A DNA stretch of 6,717 nucleotides from Conexibacter sp. Its GTDB lineage: Bacteria; Actinomycetota; Thermoleophilia; Solirubrobacterales; Solirubrobacteraceae. The position numbers were made by a program, and so were the translations under genes. Below the pieces are notes generated by a model that ran no database searches, was not told the origin of the DNA, and worked only from the letters and a program-made list of their open reading frames with translations. Of this stretch, positions 1 through 5,252 are shown piece by piece. The first letter of the stretch is position 1. Each line of letters starts with the position of its first letter. The DNA lies in assembly GCA_025964215.1 (NCBI GenBank), contig JAOPZG010000014.1, forward strand, positions 1 through 6,717, in the 5' to 3' direction.

Positions 1-976
1 CGAGCGCGGCGTGGAGCGCCGCGGCGTCGCCGGGCGCTACGAGGTCGGCGGCGCCGAGGGCGGCGACCTCGCCGAAGCCGCCGACGTCGCTCAGCAGCAG
101 CGGGCGGCCGAGGCCGAGCGCGGCGTAGAGGACGCCGGACTGGTCGATCTCGCGGTAGGGGAGCGTCACCACGTCGGCGCGGCGCAGGACGCCGGCGAGC
201 TCGGCGTCGGTGACGAAGCGGGGGACGAGGCGCACGCCCGGTGGAAGGGCGGTCGGCAGCGCCATCCGCGGCATCCCGACGATCCACAGCTCGCCGGGCG
301 GCTCCGTCCCGAAGCGGCGCCACGCGTCGAGCAGCACGTCGATCCCCTTGTACGGCCGCAGCAGCCCGGTGAGCGCGACGACGGGCGTCCCGGGCTCGAC
401 CAACTCCGGCGGGAGCACGGCGTCGAGCGCGGACAAGTGGGTGAACGCCCCGTGCGCGATCACGGTGATCCGCGCCGGATCCAGCCCCAGCTCGCCGGCC
501 AGCCGCGCGCGGCCGTGCTCGGAGTGCACGACGACGTGGTCGACCCGCTCATAGAGCCGCCGCTGCGCGCGCAGCTGACCGGCCCGCGGCTCGCGCGGCA
601 GCACGTCGTGCGCGGTCAGCACCGTCGGCACGCCGCGCGGCAGCAGGTGGACGTCGAGTGGCTGGACGTCCAGCCACTGGAAGTGCACCACGTCGACCGC
701 GGCGGCCGCGCGCCGGTAGGACACCATGTCGGGGACGTGCTCGGCGAGCTTCGCGAGCGTCCGCGCCCGCGAGCCGGCCCGCCCCACGCGACCCGCGCGC
801 CGGTAGAAGCGCTCGTCCACCGCGTAGCCCTCGGCGGCCGGCACGTCGCCGTAGGCGAAGCGGCTCGTGCGCAGCACGACCTCGGGCGGGTGGGGACCGC
901 ATCTCGCCAGCGCCGCGGCCAGCGCGCGGTCGTACGGCGGCGTGAACGCCGAGGGGTCGACGAGGTCGACGCGCAT
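1..976 (-). CDS. GT4-type glycosyltransferase, C-terminus cut by left window edge
   Basis: Reading from the ATG at 976-974 on the minus strand, the frame stays open for 325 codons to the window edge, so the C-terminus is missing. The N-terminus (MRVDLVDPSAFTPPYDRALA) looks like the first strand and donor/acceptor-cleft loop of a GT-B glycosyltransferase. The region around residues 204-213 (GLLRPYKGID) is the classic GT4 turn with the phosphate-contacting Lys210. Residues around 276-296 (EIDQSGVLYAALGLGRP, then LLLSDVGGFGE) form the nucleotide-sugar-binding motif, with Glu276 in the usual acidic position. The second Glu of the common E-x7-E motif is not obvious. No signal peptide or membrane segment is visible, so a cytoplasmic or membrane-peripheral enzyme using a nucleotide sugar is expected; donor and acceptor cannot be read. 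The start overlaps the upstream GNAT stop in TGATG, implying translational coupling. The family call is firm; the specific role is unknown. Confidence 0.88.
   Translation of the reverse strand, partial: MRVDLVDPSAFTPPYDRALAAALARCGPHPPEVVLRTSRFAYGDVPAAEGYAVDERFYRRAGRVGRAGSRARTLAKLAEHVPDMVSYRRAAAAVDVVHFQWLDVQPLDVHLLPRGVPTVLTAHDVLPREPRAGQLRAQRRLYERVDHVVVHSEHGRARLAGELGLDPARITVIAHGAFTHLSALDAVLPPELVEPGTPVVALTGLLRPYKGIDVLLDAWRRFGTEPPGELWIVGMPRMALPTALPPGVRLVPRFVTDAELAGVLRRADVVTLPYREIDQSGVLYAALGLGRPLLLSDVGGFGEVAALGAADLVAPGDAAALHAAL
657..678. repeat. Perfect 22-bp palindrome inside the glycosyltransferase gene
   Basis: The half-site AGTGGCTGGAC is followed directly by its exact reverse complement, with no spacer. 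It lies wholly inside the glycosyltransferase coding sequence (codons for the QWLDVQPL segment, about residues 100-107). It could be a coincidence of the codons used there, or a protein-binding site or RNA hairpin. It has no U-tract and is unlikely to be a terminator. Confidence 0.5.
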
Positions 977-1494
977 CACGGCTCCCGGCGCCAGTCGTTG
1001 CACACCATCTTGGTCCCCGGCGGGTACTCGAACGCCATGTCCGCCTCGACCAAGACGAACCCCAAGCGCCGGCAGACCGCGTTCGACGCCCCGTTCTCCA
1101 CGCTCGGGAACGCGTGCACCGGCAGCGCCTCGACCGCGGCCGCCGCCTCCAGCGCCAGCGCCGTCCCCGCGCTCGCGAGCCCCCGCCCCTGGAACGCCGG
1201 CAGGACCGACCAGCCGATCTCGTAGACCCGCTCCCCGCGCCACTCCCGCGCCCAGAAGCCGACCCAGCCCGCGGACGCGCCGCCTGCGTCCACGATCCGG
1301 AGCTGCCCCGGATCTCGGGCGTACCGCGCCTGCCGCTCGGCGATCTTCTCCGCGCTCTCCGCGCCGCCCACGTGGCGCATCTGCGCGGGGTCGCCGTTGA
1401 GCGCGCTCAGCAGCGCGTGATCGCCCTCGCCCCACCGCTCGATGTGGACCCCGTCGCGCAGAGGCCGCACTCTACGTCGCCCGCCTGCGAGCAT
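976..1494 (-). CDS. GNAT-family (RimJ/RimL-like) N-acyltransferase
   Basis: This is a 172-residue protein, a typical length for a single-domain GNAT enzyme that moves an acetyl (or other acyl) group from acyl-CoA to an amine. Motif A is clear: strand beta4 EIGWSVLP (residues 92-99) followed by the pyrophosphate-binding loop Q-G-R-G-L-A (102-107). Further on, VENGASNAVCRRLGF is the usual motif B, where the Asn/Ser and the LGF signature close the CoA site. The ATG at 1494 gives the start used here; a GTG at codon 9 (1470-1468) is an alternative, because the first eight residues (MLAGGRRR) are not part of the fold. It is the first gene of a minus-strand pair and its stop overlaps the glycosyltransferase start. 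The substrate cannot be inferred; an amino sugar or aminoacyl product of the neighbouring pathway is possible, as is an unrelated role. Confidence 0.85.
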   Translation of the reverse strand: MLAGGRRRVRPLRDGVHIERWGEGDHALLSALNGDPAQMRHVGGAESAEKIAERQARYARDPGQLRIVDAGGASAGWVGFWAREWRGERVYEIGWSVLPAFQGRGLASAGTALALEAAAAVEALPVHAFPSVENGASNAVCRRLGFVLVEADMAFEYPPGTKMVCNDWRREP

Positions 1495-1501
1495 CCGCCC
1501 C

Positions 1502-1864
1502 GTGCCCCTCCGCGTCGGGATCGATCTCGTGCAGGCCGCGACCGTGGCGGAGGCGATCGCCGAGCACGGCGAGCGCTACCTGCGCCGCGTCTACACGGAG
1601 GCCGAGCTCGCCGAGTGCGACGGCGACGCGCTGCGCCTCGCCGCCCGCTTCGCGGCCAAGGAGGCGGCGATGAAGGTCCTGCAGCCGGGCGACGCGGCGG
1701 TCCCGTGGCCGTCGATCGAGGTCGTCCGCGCCGCCGGAGGTGTTCCCGTTCTGACACTGCACGGACCGGCCGCCGAGCTCGCCGCCGCGGCCGGGATCAC
1801 CGAGCTGGCGGTGAGCCTGACCCACGAGGCCGAGTACGCGGCCGCGGTCGTCGTGGCGTCATAG
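1502..1864 (+). CDS. acpS: Holo-[acyl-carrier-protein] synthase (phosphopantetheinyl transferase)
   Basis: A 120-residue AcpS-type enzyme that transfers 4'-phosphopantetheine from CoA to a serine of a carrier protein, using Mg2+. The GTG at 1502 is chosen as start because it puts the family N-terminus (PLRVGIDLV) at residues 2-10, with Asp8 as the metal ligand. Residues 25-36 (RYLRRVYTEAEL) match the conserved helix, residues 49-60 (RFAAKEAAMKVL) carry the catalytic/metal Glu54, and residues 104-118 (VSLTHEAEYAAAVVV) form the C-terminal signature. No Shine-Dalgarno sequence is evident before the GTG, and only 7 bp separate it from the divergent GNAT start. The gene sits 48 bp upstream of a stand-alone carrier protein, so it may be dedicated to that carrier. 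It could also be the genome's housekeeping AcpS; the window cannot tell. Confidence 0.92.
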   Translation: MPLRVGIDLVQAATVAEAIAEHGERYLRRVYTEAELAECDGDALRLAARFAAKEAAMKVLQPGDAAVPWPSIEVVRAAGGVPVLTLHGPAAELAAAAGITELAVSLTHEAEYAAAVVVAS

Positions 1865-1870
1865 TCGGAC

Positions 1871-1905
1871 CACCGATCAAGAACGGCCGCGGAAGCACCG
1901 ATAAT
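1871..1905 (+). repeat. Direct repeat CACCGAT x2 in the intergenic gap
   Basis: CACCGAT occurs at 1871-1877 and again at 1896-1902, 25 bp apart from start to start. The second copy overlaps the putative -10 box and the first lies near its -35 region. It might be a pair of regulator half-sites, but a 7-bp repeat can arise by chance. Confidence 0.25.
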
Positions 1906-1912
1906 CAGGGTC
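1877..1912 (+). promoter_or_regulatory. Putative leaderless promoter for the carrier-protein operon
   Basis: GATAAT at 1900-1905 matches the sigma70-type -10 consensus TATAAT at five of six positions and stands out in otherwise GC-rich sequence. It ends 7 bp before the GTG at 1913, so a start 6-7 nt downstream would fall on or next to the first base of the start codon, giving a leaderless mRNA. There is no good Shine-Dalgarno sequence; the nearby CAGGG at 1906-1910 is too close to the GTG to serve well. A 17-bp spacer puts TCAAGA (1877-1882) at -35, a poor match to TTGACA. The promoter call is inferred from sequence only. Confidence 0.5.
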
Positions 1913-2164
1913 GTGCCTTCTGCCGCAGCAGTCCGAGAGATCGTCAAGGAGCACGGCCGCCTGTCCGTGGACGTCGAGACCCTTGCCGACGACGCCAGCC
2001 TCTATGAGGCCGGCATGACCTCGCACGCGAGCGTGAACGTCATGCTCGCGCTCGAGGACACCTTCGACGTCGAGTTCCCCGACGACATGCTCAAGCGCTC
2101 CGTCTTCGAGTCCGTCGCCTCCATCTCCGCCGCCCTCGTGCAGATCGAGAGCGCCGCGGCATGA
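1913..2164 (+). CDS. Stand-alone aminoacyl carrier protein
   Basis: An 83-residue acidic four-helix carrier protein. The phosphopantetheine-attachment region reads LYEAGMTSHASVNVMLALE (residues 30-48), followed by DTFDVEFPDDML; this is the acyl-carrier pattern, with Ser37 as the predicted attachment site. The usual D-S-L triplet is replaced by T-S-H, which resembles the carrier proteins paired with amino acid:CP ligases in rhizobia as I recall them, more than fatty-acid ACPs. The start is the GTG at 1913. The stop overlaps the next gene in ATGA, so translation is probably coupled. It lies between an AcpS gene, which could prime it, and genes for a flavoprotein and a synthetase-like ligase, which could modify and load it. 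The role as thioester scaffold for an amino acid is inferred from this context and from the family. Confidence 0.88.
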   Translation: MPSAAAVREIVKEHGRLSVDVETLADDASLYEAGMTSHASVNVMLALEDTFDVEFPDDMLKRSVFESVASISAALVQIESAAA

Positions 2165-3330
2165 GCGTCTCGACCGACCGCGACGCCGCGTTCCTCGCCG
2201 GGATCGGCGAGATCGCCAACACGGTCGCCGCCGCCCACGCCGACGACGTCGACCGCAACGCCCGCTTCCCGATCGAGGCGATCACCGCGCTGCGCGAGCA
2301 GCGCGCGCTGAGCGCCTTCGTCCCGGCCGAGTACGGCGGCGAGGGCGTCTCGTTCCGGGCGATCGCCACCGCCTGCTTCACGCTCGGCCGCCGCTGCGGC
2401 GCGACCGCGATGGTCTTCGCGATGCATCAGATCCAGGTCGCGACGATCGTCCGCCACCTCGAGGGGGCCCCGCACTTCGAGGAGTACCTGCGCACGCTCG
2501 TCGCCGAGCAGCGCCTGATCGCCTCCGTGACCTCCGAGGTCGGCACCGGCGGCGACATGAGCCGCTCGGTCGCCGCGCTCACCCCCGGCGCCGACGGCCG
2601 CTCGTCCTTCGAGAAGCAGGCGCCGACGGTCAGCTACGGCGGCTACGCCGACGACCTCGTCACGACGCTGCGCAACCACCCGGACGCCGCGCCCGGCGAG
2701 CAGGTCGCCGTCCTGCACCGCACGGACGCCACGACGATGGAGCCCACCGGCACGTGGGACCCGCTCGGCATGCGCGGCACGTGCTCGCCCGGCTTCGTGG
2801 TCAAGGCCGAGGTCGGGGCCGAGCAGGTCCTGCCCGCGCCGTTCTCCACGATCGCCACCGAGACGATGGTGCCGGTCTCGCACCTGCTCTGGTCGCACAT
2901 CTGGCTCGGGATCGCCACCGACGCCTTCGACCGCGCCCGCGCCTTCGTCCGCGCCGCGGCCCGCCGCGCGCCCGGCGAGCCCGTCCCGGCCGCGGTCAAG
3001 CTCAGCCACGTGATGACCCAGCTCTCGCTGCTGCGGGGCGAGGTGAACACGGCGCTCGACGAGTTCCTGGAGGCCGACGAGGACCGCGAGCGGCTCTCGA
3101 CCATGGCCTTCGCCCTGCACTTCAACAACCTCAAGCTGGCCGCCTCCGAGCAGGCCCCGCGCGTCTGCCAGGGCGCGATGGGCGTGTGCGGGATCGTCGG
3201 CTTCAAGAACGACACGCCGTTCAGCATCGGCCGTCACCTGCGCGACTCGATGTCGGCGAGCCTGATGGTCGCCAACGAGCGGCTGCACCAGACGAACGCC
3301 GGCCTCCTGCTGATCGCCAAGGAGGTCTAG
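2161..3330 (+). CDS. Acyl-CoA-dehydrogenase-like flavoprotein acting with the carrier protein
   Basis: The 389-residue length and fold match acyl-CoA dehydrogenases. The N-terminal helical domain includes FVPAEYGGEGVS (53-64). The middle beta-domain has SVTSEVGTGGDM (122-133), the flavin/substrate segment equivalent to the family TEPxAGSD motif, and TWDPLGMRGT (198-207). The C-terminal helical domain ends in RDSMSASLMVANERLHQT (361-378). By hand alignment, the position of the catalytic Glu found in medium-chain enzymes (YEG) is Val370, and the alternative helix-G position used by isovaleryl-type enzymes (around Val239-His241) also lacks Glu. Glu373 lies close and could substitute. It may therefore oxidise or otherwise process an aminoacyl or acyl group on the carrier rather than CoA esters. 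It overlaps the carrier-protein gene by 4 bp (ATGA), and its last codons contain the ribosome-binding site of the next gene. The family is certain; the reaction is unknown. Confidence 0.85.
   Translation: MSVSTDRDAAFLAGIGEIANTVAAAHADDVDRNARFPIEAITALREQRALSAFVPAEYGGEGVSFRAIATACFTLGRRCGATAMVFAMHQIQVATIVRHLEGAPHFEEYLRTLVAEQRLIASVTSEVGTGGDMSRSVAALTPGADGRSSFEKQAPTVSYGGYADDLVTTLRNHPDAAPGEQVAVLHRTDATTMEPTGTWDPLGMRGTCSPGFVVKAEVGAEQVLPAPFSTIATETMVPVSHLLWSHIWLGIATDAFDRARAFVRAAARRAPGEPVPAAVKLSHVMTQLSLLRGEVNTALDEFLEADEDRERLSTMAFALHFNNLKLAASEQAPRVCQGAMGVCGIVGFKNDTPFSIGRHLRDSMSASLMVANERLHQTNAGLLLIAKEV
3319..3326 (+). promoter_or_regulatory. Strong Shine-Dalgarno site for the amino acid:CP ligase gene
   Basis: AAGGAGGT, an essentially perfect anti-16S complement, lies 7 nt before the ATG at 3334. 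It is embedded in the last codons (Lys-Glu-Val) of the flavoprotein gene. It fixes the ligase start and contrasts with the weak or absent sites of the other genes here, suggesting the ligase is translated strongly. Confidence 0.8.
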
Positions 3331-3333
3331 GCC

Positions 3334-4266
3334 ATGGCCGACTACCGCCCCGCTTCCCCCGACCAGGCGGAGCTGCTCGACGCGCTCGTCGAAGCCGGTC
3401 ACCTGATCCCCTCCGGCGTGCCCGGCGTCTACGGCCGCGGCAGCGACTACGAGGACGTCCGGATGCGCTTCGACGCCTACGTCACGCGCTGGTCCAAGGA
3501 GGCCGGCGAGACGCCGGAGATCCTGCGCTTCCCGCCGGTGATCCCGCGCAAGCAGATCGAGGACCTCGGCTACCTGGAGAACTTCCCGCACCTCGCCGGC
3601 ACGGTCTTCGCCTTCGAGGGCACCGAGGGCCAGGCGCGCGCGATGGCCGAGAGCGCCGGCAAGCACGAGGACTGGTCCGAGCACCAGTGCATGAGCGACC
3701 TCGTCCTGATGCCGGCCGTCTGCTACCCCGTCTACCCCGCGATCGGCCGCCGCGGCCCGCTGCCGGCCGGCGGGGTGACGATCGACCCGGGCGGCTCCTA
3801 CGCCTTCCGCCACGAGCCCAGCGGCGACCCCGCGCGGCTCCAGATGTTCCACATGCGCGAGCTGGTCCGGATCGCCGAGCCCGAGACCGTGCAGGCCTGG
3901 CGCGACGGCTGGCGCGACCGCGCGATCCAGCTCCTCCGCGGCCTCGGCCTCGACGCGAGCTTCGACGTCGCCGCCGACCCGTTCTTCGGGCGCAGCGGCC
4001 GGATGATGGCCGCCTCGCAGAAGGAGCAGGCGCTGAAGTTCGAGATCCTGGTGCAGATCGCCGGGCCCGAGCCGACCGCGATCGCGTCCTTCAACTACCA
4101 CCAGGACCACTTCTCCTCGCTCTACGGGATCACGACCGCCGACGGCGAGCCCGCGCACACCGCGTGCCTGGGCTTCGGCCACGAGCGGATCGTGCTCGCG
4201 CTGATGAAGACCCACGGCCTCGACGTCGGCGCGTGGCCGGACGAGGTGCGCCGGGAGCTGTGGTGA
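3334..4266 (+). CDS. Amino acid:[carrier protein] ligase (truncated class II seryl-tRNA-synthetase homologue)
   Basis: This 310-residue protein has the class II synthetase catalytic core but no tRNA-binding N-terminal domain. Motif 2 is FRHEPS (158-163, Arg159/Glu161), followed by LQMFHMREL (169-177). Motif 3 is GFGHERIVLAL (280-290, Arg285). Cys130 (in PAVCYPVYP), Glu176 (in MRE) and Cys278 (in HTACLGFG) fall at almost the same positions as the zinc ligands reported for the Bradyrhizobium enzyme (Cys131/Glu176/Cys279, from memory) and match those of the atypical archaeal SerRS. Such enzymes adenylate glycine or alanine with ATP and load it onto the phosphopantetheine of a small carrier protein, not onto tRNA. 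FFGRSGRMMAASQKEQ (217-232) and SFNYHQDHF (252-260) are also family-like. The neighbouring carrier protein is the likely partner. The stop overlaps the DUF1839 start (GTGA). The amino acid used is not readable with certainty; the call as a tRNA synthetase is rejected. Confidence 0.92.
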   Translation: MADYRPASPDQAELLDALVEAGHLIPSGVPGVYGRGSDYEDVRMRFDAYVTRWSKEAGETPEILRFPPVIPRKQIEDLGYLENFPHLAGTVFAFEGTEGQARAMAESAGKHEDWSEHQCMSDLVLMPAVCYPVYPAIGRRGPLPAGGVTIDPGGSYAFRHEPSGDPARLQMFHMRELVRIAEPETVQAWRDGWRDRAIQLLRGLGLDASFDVAADPFFGRSGRMMAASQKEQALKFEILVQIAGPEPTAIASFNYHQDHFSSLYGITTADGEPAHTACLGFGHERIVLALMKTHGLDVGAWPDEVRRELW

Positions 4267-5252
4267 GCACCGCCGTCGGCCTCGTCTCGCTCTTCGGCGC
4301 CGACCCGGCGTCCTACGCGCCGCACGCGGTGCACTCGGCGACCGACCGCACCTACGTCGAGACCAACTGCTACTCGGACGTCGTCATCGAGCTGCTGCAC
4401 GCGCGCGGCGACGAGCCGCTGGCGGCGATCGGCTCGACGATCCGGCTCGACTTCGAGGGCGACCAGTGGACGTTCTTCAAGCCGGACCCAGGCGACCTCG
4501 AGCGGCTCTACGGGGTCGACGTCCACGAGATGCAGCCCTACCGCGCGCTGCCGGACCAGATCGCTGAGCAATTGGCGTCCGGGCGCACGATCACGGTCGA
4601 GCTCGACGCGTGGTTCCTCCCCGACACGGCCGCGACGAGCTACCGCGCCGACCACGTCAAGACCACCATCATCCCCGAGGCGATCGACCGCGACGGGGAG
4701 CTGCTGCGCTACTTCCACAACGCCGGGCTCTACGAGCTCTCCGGCGAGGACTACCGCGGGATCTTCCGGCTCGACGGGCCTGCGGATCCGGAGGTCCTGC
4801 CGCCCTACACCGAGCTCGTGCGCTTCGACGCGGGCCCGCGGCTGACGGGCGACGCGCTGCACGCCGAGGCCCGGGCGCTGCTCGGCCGCCACCTCGCGCT
4901 GCGGCCGAAGACCAACCCCTTCGTGCGCTTCGGGGCCGCGCTGGAGCGCGACCTGCCCGGGCTGCTCGAGGGCGACCCGGCGCACTACCACGCCTATGCC
5001 TTCGCGACGGTGCGGATGGTCGGCTCGGGCTTCGAGCTGCTGAGCGCCGAGGTGCAGTGGCTCTTCGGCGCGGGCGGCGGCGACGGCCCGGCCGCCGACG
5101 CGGTCGCCGCGATGGGCGAGATCGTCGGCGCGTCCAAGTTGTTGTCCTTGAAGCTCGCCCGGCGCCGGGCGTTCGATCCGGCCTCGGTCATCGATGCCCT
5201 CGCCGCGGCGTGGGAGCGGACGGTCGACGGGCTGGATGCCGCGCTGGCCTGA
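4263..5252 (+). CDS. DUF1839-family protein, candidate aminoacyl transferase
   Basis: A 329-residue protein starting at GTG 4263, inside the ligase stop region (4-bp overlap). It looks like the DUF1839 family, recognised from ETNCYSDVVIELLH (33-46), DFEGDQWTFFKP (63-74), VELDAWFLPDTAATSYR (112-128), HVKTTIIPEAID (131-142) and RYFHNAGLYEL (149-159). No biochemical function is established for the family as far as I know, though members are regularly found beside amino acid:CP ligases. Cys36 near the N-terminus, then a D-x-x-x-L-P block, His131 and Asp142/His152 resemble the layout of BtrH-type N-terminal domains, cysteine-dependent enzymes that move an acyl group from a carrier protein to an aminoglycoside. 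I infer a transfer or release step here. The C-terminal half (about 170-329) is Ala/Leu-rich and helical, with no motif I recognise. No signal peptide is visible. Confidence 0.8.
   Translation: MSTAVGLVSLFGADPASYAPHAVHSATDRTYVETNCYSDVVIELLHARGDEPLAAIGSTIRLDFEGDQWTFFKPDPGDLERLYGVDVHEMQPYRALPDQIAEQLASGRTITVELDAWFLPDTAATSYRADHVKTTIIPEAIDRDGELLRYFHNAGLYELSGEDYRGIFRLDGPADPEVLPPYTELVRFDAGPRLTGDALHAEARALLGRHLALRPKTNPFVRFGAALERDLPGLLEGDPAHYHAYAFATVRMVGSGFELLSAEVQWLFGAGGGDGPAADAVAAMGEIVGASKLLSLKLARRRAFDPASVIDALAAAWERTVDGLDAALA

Noticed and set aside
11..1225. Plus-strand open frame of 404 codons
   Set aside because: It is antisense to the glycosyltransferase and GNAT genes, both of which have clear motifs; its own product is Arg/Gly/His-rich with no recognisable fold.
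2002..4215. Long open frame of 737 codons on the minus strand, opposite the carrier, flavoprotein and ligase genes
   Set aside because: It is a by-product of GC-rich third positions on the plus strand. The translation is low-complexity (Arg, Gly, Ala, Val, Asp, His) with no family motifs, while the opposite strand encodes three recognisable proteins.
2754..4262. Upstream in-frame extension of the DUF1839 gene that would give an 832-residue protein
   Set aside because: The extension runs out of frame through the flavoprotein and ligase genes and is Arg/Pro-rich noise. The GTG at 4263, overlapping the ligase stop, gives the family-like N-terminus.
3334..4266. Calling this gene a genuine seryl-tRNA synthetase
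   Set aside because: At 310 residues it lacks the N-terminal tRNA-binding domain, and it is embedded with a carrier protein and AcpS; the zinc-site spacing matches amino acid:CP ligases.
5134..5154. Patch with three TTG leucine codons (KLLSLK) near the end of the DUF1839 gene as a sign of transfer or a regulatory element
   Set aside because: It is only a few codons long and the surrounding composition is unchanged; too small to support any claim.
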